In this document: in pieces, positions 1 to 8,211 of the stretch | How the letters are laid out: the number at the start of each line of letters is the position of its first letter | Position numbering within the stretch: position 1 is the stretch's first letter | Source: Novosphingobium chloroacetimidivorans | GTDB taxonomy: Bacteria > Pseudomonadota > Alphaproteobacteria > Sphingomonadales > Sphingomonadaceae | Length of the DNA: 64,000 nucleotides | NCBI RefSeq assembly: GCF_014204535.1 | Contig: NZ_JACHLR010000008.1 | Span: forward strand, 124,001 to 188,000 | Direction of reading: 5' to 3' | The notes under the pieces: generated by a model | The model's database searches: none | What the model saw: the letters and a program-made list of their open reading frames with translations, nothing else | What the model was told of the DNA's origin: nothing | Program-made: the position numbers and the translations under genes

Positions 1-377
1 CCATGGCAACGCGCGACGAGGCCATCGCCCACGCGGACATCGGCCTACCCACTTACGACGACGAAGCGCAGCTTTCGGGCGAGCGTGACGCGGACGCAGT
101 GGCGGCGCATTGGTCGGGTCTGGGATGCGGCGAGGTCGTCGTGAAGCAAGGTGGCGACGGCTGCCGCTTGCCCGACGGATCGTGGTCGGTCCCACCCAAG
201 GTGCTGGCACCTGTCGACACGAGTGGTGCGGGCGACGCGTTCAATGCTGCCTACCTCCAGGCTCGTCTGGATGGCTCCAGCCCGGATGTGGCGGCTGAGC
301 AGGGGCATCGGCTTGCCGGATGGGTCATCACCCGCTTCGGCGCCATCCCTCCCCGGGACGACGAAGCTCCCTACTGA
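1..377 (+). CDS. PfkB-family sugar kinase, C-terminal fragment (possible 2-keto-3-deoxygluconate kinase)
   Basis: The open frame enters from the left edge, so only about 124 C-terminal residues are visible. They carry the PfkB signature DTSGAGDAFN, which holds the catalytic Asp and the anion-hole glycines, and an upstream VKQGGDG strand typical of ribokinase-like kinases. These enzymes phosphorylate a sugar or sugar acid in the cytoplasm with ATP. The next two genes, a glycosidase and a hexuronate-type transporter, make 2-keto-3-deoxygluconate kinase a reasonable guess, but the substrate-determining N-terminal part is outside the window. It converges on the glycosidase gene with a 39-bp gap. 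Confidence 0.8.
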   Translation, partial: MATRDEAIAHADIGLPTYDDEAQLSGERDADAVAAHWSGLGCGEVVVKQGGDGCRLPDGSWSVPPKVLAPVDTSGAGDAFNAAYLQARLDGSSPDVAAEQGHRLAGWVITRFGAIPPRDDEAPY

Positions 378-416
378 CGCACGCGCGATCAGGCAGGAAG
401 CCGTCGTCGCGCCGGC

Positions 417-1940
417 TCAGTCGAACTCGACCAGCGCCAAGCCTTCAGGAGGCAGCACGAGGCTCAAGGTCGACTGGCGGCTCAGCCTCAGGCGTTCCGA
501 GACGGGTTGCGAGGCGCGGCGCAATGCCGCGATCTGATCCGGCTTGGGATACTGCGGCGATCCCATCGCGCGCCATGCCGGCAGGGGCGAGCCGCGCTCC
601 CAATCGACATAGCTGACAGTGACGGGCTTGCCGGCGCTGACGCCGCTGAAGGTGAGATCAATGGTCTTGGTCTCGCCCCGTACGTTGCGGTCCGCCGTCA
701 TCCCCGGGATGCCGCCGGGCTGGGCGACCTCGGCAAGGTTCCATACCAGCACCGATGTCTTGCCCTGGGCCGTTCGCGACGCGAGCGCGGGGCCCTTGGC
801 GGCGAGGCGCTGCATGCCAAGTCGGTGCAGCAGTCGATAGGTGTTGAAGGACGGGCGCGCGATGCCGCTGATCATCATCGGCCACCCCATGCTGCCTTCC
901 TTGAGCATGTAGTTGTCGACGCCTAGCTCTTCGTACATGCCGCTCAGCGTCCATTGTGACAGGCCTGCGCAGTGTTGCATCGTATTGGCGATCGTATGCA
1001 CGATCATGGCCGGGCTGTCGGAAGACCACTCGGACAGCCAGAGCGGCTTGTTCGCCAAAGGACCGCTGTCGATGAGCCGGCGGGCCTGGGCGATGGCATC
1101 GGGGATGACGTCGTTGATCGAACGCGTGGGGCCGTCGCCGAAGACCTCCTTCTGGTTGTCGCCCGCGTAGACGTGGGTGGCGACGAAATCGACCGGCACA
1201 TTGTTGGCCGAGGACCAGGCGGCGAAGTCGCCCAGCCAGGCCGTCTTCGACGTCGCTGGCCCGCCGACCTTCAGGCGCGGATCGACCGACTTGATCGCTG
1301 TCGCCGCCGCCTTGTACATATCAAAGTAGCGCTGTTTGTCGCCGCTCCAGAAGAAGGCGAGATTGGGCTCGTTCCACACCTCGAACGGCCACTCGCGAAC
1401 GGCCTCGATGCCATAGCGATCGACGAGCGCGGCGGTGAAGCCTTTGATGAACGCGCCGTATTCGACATCGGACTTCGGTGGCGTGATGTTGGCGTTATAG
1501 AAGCCGAAGGTGCGGGTGCCCGATGCGAGGCGCGAGGGCATGAATCCGAGTTCGATGAATGGCGCGACCTTGTTGGCGATCAGGCCATCGTAGACGCGGA
1601 ACAGGTTGAGCCAGTTGGGGCCGGTGTCCTTGCGCTGCATCGCCATGATGTCGCGACCGAAGACGCCGAGCTCGTCGTTGAAGATGCCGTGGAAGCGCAC
1701 GCGCTTGAAGCCGGCTTCGGCGACGCCCCGGCGCAAGTCGTCGCGCCACTCTTCGCGCAGTGTGATCGCCGCGCGGTCCGATCCGACGCATTCTTCCCAG
1801 ACGTGGGGAAGATCTCCGATCCGCTCGCGTGTGTTGACCTCAACGGCAACGCGGGCCATCGTCGCGGCGGAGGCGCCTCGCGCCGAAGCCAAGGCCGCAC
1901 CCGCCGCGGTCGTGGCAAGAAAAGTCCGACGATCAAACAT
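417..1940 (-). CDS. Tat-exported glycoside hydrolase family 39 (beta-xylosidase type)
   Basis: 507 residues. The N-terminus MFDRRTFLATTAAGAALASA is a twin-arginine signal, so the enzyme is exported folded to the periplasm or beyond. The catalytic (beta/alpha)8 domain shows the family acid/base context FEVWNEPN (Glu191) and the nucleophile context WLSEWSSD (Glu304). GH39 enzymes are retaining exo-glycosidases, mostly beta-xylosidases or alpha-L-iduronidases; the exact sugar cannot be read from sequence. The start chosen is ATG 1940, where the Tat signal begins, giving an 8-bp overlap with the end of the transporter gene upstream and suggesting translational coupling. The enzyme would release sugars that the transporter and kinase then use. 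Confidence 0.88.
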   Translation of the reverse strand: MFDRRTFLATTAAGAALASARGASAATMARVAVEVNTRERIGDLPHVWEECVGSDRAAITLREEWRDDLRRGVAEAGFKRVRFHGIFNDELGVFGRDIMAMQRKDTGPNWLNLFRVYDGLIANKVAPFIELGFMPSRLASGTRTFGFYNANITPPKSDVEYGAFIKGFTAALVDRYGIEAVREWPFEVWNEPNLAFFWSGDKQRYFDMYKAAATAIKSVDPRLKVGGPATSKTAWLGDFAAWSSANNVPVDFVATHVYAGDNQKEVFGDGPTRSINDVIPDAIAQARRLIDSGPLANKPLWLSEWSSDSPAMIVHTIANTMQHCAGLSQWTLSGMYEELGVDNYMLKEGSMGWPMMISGIARPSFNTYRLLHRLGMQRLAAKGPALASRTAQGKTSVLVWNLAEVAQPGGIPGMTADRNVRGETKTIDLTFSGVSAGKPVTVSYVDWERGSPLPAWRAMGSPQYPKPDQIAALRRASQPVSERLRLSRQSTLSLVLPPEGLALVEFD

Positions 1941-3198
1941 GCTTTGGCTCCTTGGAGCTGCGTTGGACGAGAAGCGACCAGAGGGCCGCCGCCGCGATGA
2001 GGTCGAGCATGGCAAGCGCCACGAACAACGGATTGTAGCCGAACCGGTCGGCGCTTTGGCCGATGATGAAGGTGAACATCATGCCGCCCACCCATGCGAC
2101 CGTTCCGGCCATGCCGCTCGCCGTCGCCACCGTACGGTTGTCGAAGAGGTCGGAGCACAAGGTGATAAGCGCTCCATTCAGCATCTGGTGCGCAAATCCG
2201 CCGACGCAGAACAGGGCGATGGCGACGGCCGGCGAGGTGGCGAAGCCGATGCAGGCGGGCCCGATCATGCAGATCGCACCTACCGTCATCGTCACCTTGC
2301 GCGATGCGATCATGCCAACCCCGCGACGCATCAGTGCCGGAGGCAAGAGGCCGGCGGCCAGCGACCCCGCATCGGCAGCCAGGAAGGGCAGCCATGCCCA
2401 TAGCGCGATGCTTTTGAGGTCGAGCTTCCATACCGCCACGAGATAGAGCGGTATGAAGAAGTTGAATGTCTGCCACGCCGGCTCCGCCAGGAAGCGGGGT
2501 AGCGCGATCGACCAGAACACGCGCGACCGCAGCACCTCCTTGCGGCTTGCCGGTTGCGCCGGCGCATCCTGGTCAGAACGTCCTGCCTCGATCTTGGCTT
2601 TCTCGGCGGCGGAGAGGCGTGGATGGTCCTCGGGCGCTCGGTATCCGAACCACCACAAGGCCGCCCAGACCAGGCTCAGCAGCCCGGTGACGAAGAAAGC
2701 CGACTGCCAGCCCCATTGCAGGATGCAGAAGACGACAAGGGGCGGGGCGACCATGTTGCCCACGCTGGTGCCCATCTGGAATGCGCTGGTCGCGAGAGGG
2801 CGTTCGCTGGCTGGAAACCATTCCGCCACCGTCTTCGTCCCTGCGGGAATGGCGGCGGCCTCGGTCGCGCCCAGCATCCCCCGGAAGAACGCCATGCTCT
2901 GCCATCCGGTCGCCAGTCCATGCGCCATGTTGGATACCGACCAGCCGACCGCGAACAGGAAAAAGCCAAGCCGGTTGCCCAGGGCGTCGAGAATGGCGCC
3001 GGCCACGCTCTGCATGATGGTGTAGGATGCCTGGAAAGCGAGAATAATCCAGCTGTACTGTTCCGTGTTCATCGAGAACTCGGCCTTCAAGCTGGGCGCT
3101 GCCACGGACAGTGTCGACCGGGCGAGATAGTTCAGGATGGTGCCAAGCGTGACTAGGCCGATGATCCACCAGCGTAGATTTCGGATCGTTTTCTTCAC
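1933..3198 (-). CDS. MFS transporter, hexuronate (ExuT/ACS) type
   Basis: 421 residues with about 12 hydrophobic segments and no cleavable signal; an inner-membrane secondary transporter. The N-terminal pattern RWWIIGLVTLGTILNYLARS and the TM4-5 stretch GATEAAAIPAGTKTVAEWFP are those of the anion:cation symporter family that includes ExuT (galacturonate/glucuronate) and GudP. The start is GTG 3198 with a GGAAG ribosome-binding site about six bases upstream. It is first in a two-gene unit with the GH39 gene. The substrate is inferred as a hexuronate or related aldonate from family and neighbours. Confidence 0.85.
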   Translation of the reverse strand: MKKTIRNLRWWIIGLVTLGTILNYLARSTLSVAAPSLKAEFSMNTEQYSWIILAFQASYTIMQSVAGAILDALGNRLGFFLFAVGWSVSNMAHGLATGWQSMAFFRGMLGATEAAAIPAGTKTVAEWFPASERPLATSAFQMGTSVGNMVAPPLVVFCILQWGWQSAFFVTGLLSLVWAALWWFGYRAPEDHPRLSAAEKAKIEAGRSDQDAPAQPASRKEVLRSRVFWSIALPRFLAEPAWQTFNFFIPLYLVAVWKLDLKSIALWAWLPFLAADAGSLAAGLLPPALMRRGVGMIASRKVTMTVGAICMIGPACIGFATSPAVAIALFCVGGFAHQMLNGALITLCSDLFDNRTVATASGMAGTVAWVGGMMFTFIIGQSADRFGYNPLFVALAMLDLIAAAALWSLLVQRSSKEPKHV

Positions 3199-3606
3199 GC
3201 CAAGCTTCCGCGATCTGATCTATGCAGGACTAACGAATTCAAAGCACTGATCCTGCGGCCGAGTACGGGCTCTGCTGTTCTCGGACTTGCGTCGCTAGCA
3301 CCAGGCGCCCTCCCATGCGCACCCTTTTGTGCGTCATCGTCGACCCTATGGGTGGGACTTCGGGCTGTCAACACGGGGCTGACCAATCTGGACAGGCCAA
3401 TCCTTAGCTTCTTCGACAATAGCTTGGAACCGACGTTCTCGGAGGTCGGCATCGGCGAGGCGATCCGGTAGAGTTGAACGCGCTGTAAGTTGGAAGCTCG
3501 GGTTCGCCGCCAAGTCTTACCGACGCTCCGAGCCGTGTTGCATCTACCCTCAGGGGCGAAGCGGCGGCCTTGTGGAACCTCCGGCCCTGCATTCGGCTAT
3601 GTCGGC
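3199..3606. other. Intergenic region with a possible gene remnant
   Basis: About 408 bp between the divergent transporter and kinase genes. On the plus strand one frame stays open up to the TAG at 3469-3471, and its last 34 codons (from about 3367) have about 85 percent G/C at third positions, which is coding-like; it has no good start and I do not recognise the peptide (ends EVGIGEAIR). It could be the tail of a decayed gene or chance. The rest must hold the promoter of the transporter operon, which I could not place. Confidence 0.35.
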
Positions 3607-4953
3607 ATGACGGACAGTAGAGATCCCAGGTCACGTGCGGTGCCTAGCGGGCGTTTGGCGCGCCTCGGCAGTTTCGGGCGGCTCGCCGGCGGAGTGGCCG
3701 GCGGTATCATGGTGGAAGGTGCCAGGAGGCTGGTCCAAGGCGAGCGGCCGCGGCTTGGCGACCTGATCCTGACGCCAGCCAATGCTGCCCGATTGGCCGA
3801 TCGCCTGGCCCACCTGCGCGGCGCGGCGATGAAGCTGGGGCAGATGATCTCGATGGATGCGGGCGACGTGCTGCCGGCCGAGCTCTCCACCATCCTCGCG
3901 CGCTTGCGCGACCAAGCGCAGCGCATGCCGCCGGCTCAGCTCGACCGCGTGCTCAAGCGTGAGTGGGGGGCCGACTGGCGCCGGCGGTTCCAACGTTTCG
4001 AGGCGACGCCGATCGCGGCCGCATCGATTGGCCAGGTCCACCGGGCGACACTGCCCGACGGGCGTGTGCTGGCGATCAAGGTCCAATACCCCGGCGTGGC
4101 GGACAGCATCGATGCCGATGTCGATAATGTCGCGACCTTGCTCCGTCTCTCCAATCTGCTGCCCGCGACTATCGACCTGTCGCCGCTGCTCGCCGAGGCC
4201 AAGCGCCAGCTGGTGGAGGAGACGGACTATCTGCGGGAAGGGCGCGAGTTGCAGCGCTTTGGGGCGCTGCTCGCAGGCGATCGGCGCTATGTCGTGCCCG
4301 AGCTGGAAGAGGCCCTCACGACATCGCGCGTGCTGGCGATGAGCTTCGTCGAGGGCAGTGCGATCGAGACACTGGGCGAAGCGCCGCAGGACGATCGCGA
4401 TGCGGCGATGACGTCGCTGATCGAGCTCGTCCTGCGCGAGCTGTTCGTGTTCGGCGTCATGCAAACCGATCCGAATTTCGCCAACTATCGCTGGCAGCCC
4501 GAGGCGAAGAGGCTGGTGCTGCTGGACTTCGGCGCCGCACGACCCGTCGCCCCAGACACCGCGGACGCTTACCGGGCGCTGCTCGAGGCGGGCCTCGCGC
4601 GCGATCTGGACCGGGTGCGTGAAACCGCGGTGACCGCCGGCTTCATCGGCCAAGGTGCCGTCGCTGCGCACCGACCGGCGCTGGACCGGATCATCGTCGC
4701 CATCGACGCTGCCATGAACCGACCCGGTCCCTTCGACTTTGGCGACCGCGCCTTCGTACCGGTAGTGCGCCAGGAGGCCGAGCGCCTTCTCGCCGACAAG
4801 GGCGCCTGGCACGTTCCGCCCGCAGAAACCTTGTTCGTGCAGCGCAAGGTGAGCGGCACCGCGCTTCTTGCGGCACGGCTGAAGGCGCGCGTCCCGGTTC
4901 GCGAGCTGGCCGCGAGCGCAATCGCCTCGGAAGGCCCGTCTTCAAGTGTGTGA
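3607..4953 (+). CDS. ABC1/UbiB-family atypical kinase, COQ8/ADCK3-like
   Basis: 448 residues. Visible landmarks of the family are the KxGQ motif (Lys76, AMKLGQMISMD), the invariant-lysine segment AAASIGQVHRA...LAIKVQ, and the catalytic/metal-binding MQTDPNFAN...LLDFGAARP, which matches the TDPN form of the COQ8/ADCK3 branch rather than the ADPHPGN form of bacterial UbiB. COQ8 proteins are membrane-associated ATPases that support ubiquinone biosynthesis, and that is the inferred role. The start at ATG 3607 was chosen because family similarity begins soon after it; no good Shine-Dalgarno precedes it, so it is uncertain. No ubi genes are nearby. Confidence 0.8.
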   Translation: MTDSRDPRSRAVPSGRLARLGSFGRLAGGVAGGIMVEGARRLVQGERPRLGDLILTPANAARLADRLAHLRGAAMKLGQMISMDAGDVLPAELSTILARLRDQAQRMPPAQLDRVLKREWGADWRRRFQRFEATPIAAASIGQVHRATLPDGRVLAIKVQYPGVADSIDADVDNVATLLRLSNLLPATIDLSPLLAEAKRQLVEETDYLREGRELQRFGALLAGDRRYVVPELEEALTTSRVLAMSFVEGSAIETLGEAPQDDRDAAMTSLIELVLRELFVFGVMQTDPNFANYRWQPEAKRLVLLDFGAARPVAPDTADAYRALLEAGLARDLDRVRETAVTAGFIGQGAVAAHRPALDRIIVAIDAAMNRPGPFDFGDRAFVPVVRQEAERLLADKGAWHVPPAETLFVQRKVSGTALLAARLKARVPVRELAASAIASEGPSSSV

Positions 4954-5022
4954 GCGCGCAATGGCATGTCGAGGTTTACCCACAGTTGCTGTCGGTCGAT
5001 CCGAAACCGCTGCGGGGCGGCT

Positions 5023-6381
5023 CTAATCCATGACGACGTAGACACGGTCGCCGATGAACATCATGTCCGTATCGAGCGCGGGAGGATTATGGTGCGAGCC
5101 GAAGGCGAAGAACTTGCGTTCGGTTCGTCCGTCCGCCTGGGTCATGGTGATGGTATAGTTCTTGATCCGGTAACGGCCGGCGCTGGCGTTCTTGCCGTGG
5201 ACGCTGACGCCCACCCCGGTCGATGCGCCGGTGTTCAGCCCGCCCCTGCTGCCTTTTCGGCCGAAGCTGCCATCGGCCGCAAAGGAGATGTCGGTGCGAC
5301 CGCCAACGATCACGTCGCCGCCCAGCGCGGTATTGCCACCGCCTGACACGCGCGAGTACGTGGCGGCGAGCTTGCCGCCGCTTGCCTCCGCGGGAAAGGC
5401 CTTGAAGAACTGGCCGTCCTGCAACGCGACCGGGTCCGACTTGCCGTCCTTGTCGTCATCGTCGATCAGGGTGAAGCGCGTGCCCGCCTTCTGCCACTTG
5501 CCGAAGCGGCCCGGCTTTCTCGCGTGCTCGGCGGCCAGATCCACGTCCTCCAGCGCCGCGTCGTCGACAGCGTAGTAGGTACCGTCGCGGAACAGCACGA
5601 GCGGCTCGAAGTCCTGCACCATCATCCCGCCCACGCCGGAGATGAAGGCAGAGCGGAAATAGACGCCTTCGACTTTCGTCCAGTTCTCCGCGTGAGCCGG
5701 TGCGGCACCTGATGGCATGAGCGCTGGATTACGGGCTGCCGGAGTGGCGCTTGCGGCGCTCTTGGGCTTGAAGCCCTGGGGGGTGAGGGTGACCGCGCGC
5801 AAGTCGGTCTTGAGCAACTGCTGCGCCTCGCCGGCGATCGTGTCGCTCATCTGCTGGCGCTGGCCGGCAGGCTGCTTGGCGACGGCCTGCATGCGCGCAT
5901 CGACCAGCAGGCCCTGGATAAGCATGGTGTCGGCCACATCCTGCTTCTGTGCGTCGGTCATCTGCGCAAGGCGGGCGTCGCTGGCGAGCACCCCGGCGAT
6001 CTGGCGGCGTGCACCCTGGACCAGAGCCCGATCGGGCTGGCTGCCGATCACGCCGTTTGCAGCTTCCCAGGCATTCACCCAGTAGATCGTCGTCATGTCC
6101 GCCATGTCATCAGGGTCGAGGCCTACGGTCTTCAGCTGCGGAGCGATCTGGGCGACGATGTCCTGACTGAAGGCTTTCTGCAGCGCATCGGCCATGGCGG
6201 GATTCTGCGCGCGTGTGGCCGCGATCAGCTGCTGCTCCTTGGCTTCGAGCAGCGCCGGGTCACGGCTGAAGTGCGTGGGCGAGGGCGCCTGCGCCGCCAC
6301 GCTTGCCGGCAGCGCCAGCACTCCGGCGAGCGGAAGGAGGCTGAGGACCAGCGGCGCGCTGAAGGCATTTCGGACGTTCAA
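5023..6381 (-). CDS. Exported protein of unknown function
   Basis: 452 residues with an N-terminal signal peptide (hydrophobic core LVLSLLPLAGVLALPAS, cleavage near VAAQA). Residues about 40-210 are helical and contain a DMADMTTIYWVNAWEAANG stretch that resembles DUF6683-type proteins (family assignment by eye, unverified). Residues about 230-452 look like a separate beta-rich domain with repeated Gly/Asp turns (TLIDDDDKDGKSDP). No enzyme motif is visible. It is a single gene converging on the COQ8-like gene and divergent from the DUF11 operon. A periplasmic or surface role is likely from the signal peptide; no function can be assigned. Confidence 0.75.
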   Translation of the reverse strand: MNVRNAFSAPLVLSLLPLAGVLALPASVAAQAPSPTHFSRDPALLEAKEQQLIAATRAQNPAMADALQKAFSQDIVAQIAPQLKTVGLDPDDMADMTTIYWVNAWEAANGVIGSQPDRALVQGARRQIAGVLASDARLAQMTDAQKQDVADTMLIQGLLVDARMQAVAKQPAGQRQQMSDTIAGEAQQLLKTDLRAVTLTPQGFKPKSAASATPAARNPALMPSGAAPAHAENWTKVEGVYFRSAFISGVGGMMVQDFEPLVLFRDGTYYAVDDAALEDVDLAAEHARKPGRFGKWQKAGTRFTLIDDDDKDGKSDPVALQDGQFFKAFPAEASGGKLAATYSRVSGGGNTALGGDVIVGGRTDISFAADGSFGRKGSRGGLNTGASTGVGVSVHGKNASAGRYRIKNYTITMTQADGRTERKFFAFGSHHNPPALDTDMMFIGDRVYVVMD

Positions 6382-6585
6382 CGGCGTATCTCCTCGGCTG
6401 CCACGTGGAGGAACAGGTGATTATGCCACCGTGCTTGCGGGCGAACCGATCTGCGACGAACCGTGCCCGGATGCAGGTAAAGAAGCCGGGCGCACCGCTC
6501 AAGACAACCGGCAGGTCGAAAACTTCGTGCAGCGATCCGCGGGCTTTGCAGCTAATCCAGTCATGCATCTCCGCGGCATGAGAGC

Positions 6586-6597
6586 AACTAAGTAGTT
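6586..6597. promoter_or_regulatory. Perfect palindrome, putative operator 1
   Basis: AACTAAGTAGTT is a 12-bp sequence with 5-bp arms and a 2-bp centre in the AT-rich patch about 110 bp before the GTG start of the DUF11 operon. It lies 11 bp from a second palindrome, a spacing of roughly two helical turns centre to centre, as expected for dimeric regulators bound side by side. No binding protein can be named. Confidence 0.4.
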
Positions 6598-6608
6598 ATG
6601 CTAAGTCA

Positions 6609-6624
6609 TTAGACTTTAGTCTAA
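6609..6624. promoter_or_regulatory. Perfect palindrome, putative operator 2
   Basis: TTAGACTTTAGTCTAA has 7-bp arms around a TT centre and shares the ACTNNNAGT core style of the neighbouring palindrome. It sits 83 bp before the first gene of the DUF11 operon. It is not followed by a U-run and is better explained as a protein-binding site than as a terminator. Confidence 0.45.
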
Positions 6625-6706
6625 AAACGCCGCATTTACCGCGCCCCGCTGCACATCATTAACCGTGCTCCCGTCATCTGGTCTTAACCAGCAGGGGTGC
6701 GAATTG

Positions 6707-7678
6707 GTGGCGAGCAAGACAGTCAGTAGCAAGCAGGAGACATGGCTCGGCGCCCTGGCCGCTGCCTTGCTGTCGCTGCCCGTGCCGCACGCCCAAGCGG
6801 CAACGCTCGCAGGTACAGCCGTGTCCAACACGGCCTCCGCCTCGTACCAGATGGAAGGCGCAAGCGGCTCCACGACCTCGAACACCGTGGCTACCGAAGT
6901 CGACGAGATCCTGGATATCACCCTGCGCAACACCGGGACTGAGACGGTGCGGCTCGATGGCCGCGATGCAGCGACTTTCGCGATACCCTTCGTGTTGACG
7001 AACACCGGCAATGGCGACGAGGCCTTCCAATTGGAAGCCGCCGATCCAAGCCAGGAAGTCGCCCCGACGGTCGCAATCGATGTCGACGGAAACGGGGCGT
7101 ACGACCCTGCCGTCGACATCACCCTTTCCGGTCAGCCCACTCCGCTGCTGGCACCTGGCGCGCAGCTCAATCTGCTGCTGCGGTTCGCCCGATTGCCGAC
7201 CGGCGCGGGCGGGGCGACGATCACGGCGCGCGCGGAGACGGGCAGCGGAGCGCCGGGCACGTTCTTCGCCGGCAAAGGCGACCGCGGCAGCGATGCCGTG
7301 GTCGGTCGCACCCGTGCGGAAGCGACGCTGCCGATCGCTTATGGCGTCGGCTCCGGCGGATCGGTGGCGCAGCTGATCAAGTCCCAGACGGTGCGTGCGC
7401 CCGATGGAACCGCCGCGCCCGTCTCTGGCGCGGTCGTCACTTATCGCCTGGCGCTGACCGCCGGCGGGGGGACGGTCCTGTCCGACGCCGAAATCGTCGA
7501 CCCCATTCCGGTCGGCACGGCCTTCGTGCCCGGTTCCATCCAGATCGAGGACATCGCCGTCAGCGACGTCGCCGATGCCGACGCCGCCTTTTTCGACGGC
7601 GCGGCCATACACATCGCCCTGGGCGAGATCAGCCAACCCACGACCCGCGTCGTGACCTTCCAGGTGACCATCTTATGA
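6707..7678 (+). CDS. Exported DUF11-like protein, first gene of surface-protein operon
   Basis: 323 residues. The GTG at 6707 is chosen because AGGGG lies nine bases upstream and it leads directly into a signal peptide (ALAAALLSLPVPHAQA). The mature N-terminus has the motif GTAVSNTASASY...SNTVATEV, which recurs in the third and fourth genes of the operon. Residues about 220-323 resemble a DUF11 (conserved repeat) Ig-like domain (VVTYRLAL...DPIPVGTAFVPGSI). A DVDGNGAYDPAVD segment resembles a calcium-type loop. It overlaps the next gene by ATGA, so the two are co-translated. A structural surface or periplasmic role is inferred; no enzymatic residues are seen. Confidence 0.8.
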   Translation: MASKTVSSKQETWLGALAAALLSLPVPHAQAATLAGTAVSNTASASYQMEGASGSTTSNTVATEVDEILDITLRNTGTETVRLDGRDAATFAIPFVLTNTGNGDEAFQLEAADPSQEVAPTVAIDVDGNGAYDPAVDITLSGQPTPLLAPGAQLNLLLRFARLPTGAGGATITARAETGSGAPGTFFAGKGDRGSDAVVGRTRAEATLPIAYGVGSGGSVAQLIKSQTVRAPDGTAAPVSGAVVTYRLALTAGGGTVLSDAEIVDPIPVGTAFVPGSIQIEDIAVSDVADADAAFFDGAAIHIALGEISQPTTRVVTFQVTIL

Positions 7679-8157
7679 TCAAGATCCATTCCCTTGCGAT
7701 CGGGAGCAGTGCGCTGGCTGCTCTTGCGAGCATCGTCATCCTTGCGCCCGCGCAAGCCAAGACTACCGGCGTGACGCTGACCAACAGCGTCCTGGTGCAA
7801 CACAAGAGCGCCGCGGCCGATGGCACAACGCGCATCACGCTGGTGCCGGCCAACCACGTCGTTCCCGGCGATCGCGTCGTCTTTCGTACCGTATACAAGA
7901 ACCACCTGGCCCAGCCGGTCAGCGGCATGGTCGTCAGCAACCCGGTGCCCGCGAACATTTCCTACCATGGTCCGGCTGAGGGCTCACCCGCTCCCGAGGT
8001 GTCGATCGACGGCGCGCACTTCGCCCCGCTTGCCGCGCTGACCGTCGCCGGGCGACCGGCGCGCGCCGATCAGGTCCGCGCCGTGCGGTGGCTGGTGCAC
8101 GGCCAGGTGCCTGCGGGAGCAGCGGCTCGGTACTCGTACGAGGCATCGGTCAAATAA
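7675..8157 (+). CDS. Small exported DUF11-like protein
   Basis: 160 residues with a signal peptide ending near PAQA. The mature part, about 130 residues, is a single Ig-like module of DUF11 type (VVPGDRVVFRTVYKN...VVSNPVPANISY). The start codon overlaps the previous stop as ATGA. It is the shortest member of the operon and might act as a subunit or cap in an assembly, but that is only inference from size and context. Confidence 0.78.
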   Translation: MIKIHSLAIGSSALAALASIVILAPAQAKTTGVTLTNSVLVQHKSAAADGTTRITLVPANHVVPGDRVVFRTVYKNHLAQPVSGMVVSNPVPANISYHGPAEGSPAPEVSIDGAHFAPLAALTVAGRPARADQVRAVRWLVHGQVPAGAAARYSYEASVK

Positions 8158-8211
8158 CGAAGTCGACATCAACTCAGCACGAACCCTCCAACTCATCGGA
8201 ACCATCGAGAT

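Larger units (their letters stand above)
6382..6706. other. Divergent intergenic region upstream of the DUF11 operon
   Basis: 325 bp between the divergent exported-protein gene and the DUF11 operon. It holds two perfect palindromes near the operon side (listed separately) and an AT-rich patch around 6585-6630 that stands out from the GC-rich surroundings. No coding frame is convincing here. Confidence 0.6.

Noticed and set aside
6410..6433. GGAAC followed by a possible EcfG -10 element
   Set aside because: The downstream part is GTG rather than GTT at any allowed spacing, and the nearest gene start is 270 bp away.
6742..6942. ATG with a CAGGAG site just before it, near the start of the DUF11 operon
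   Set aside because: It is out of frame with the exported protein and yields only a short Arg-rich peptide; the GTG at 6707 leads into a signal peptide.
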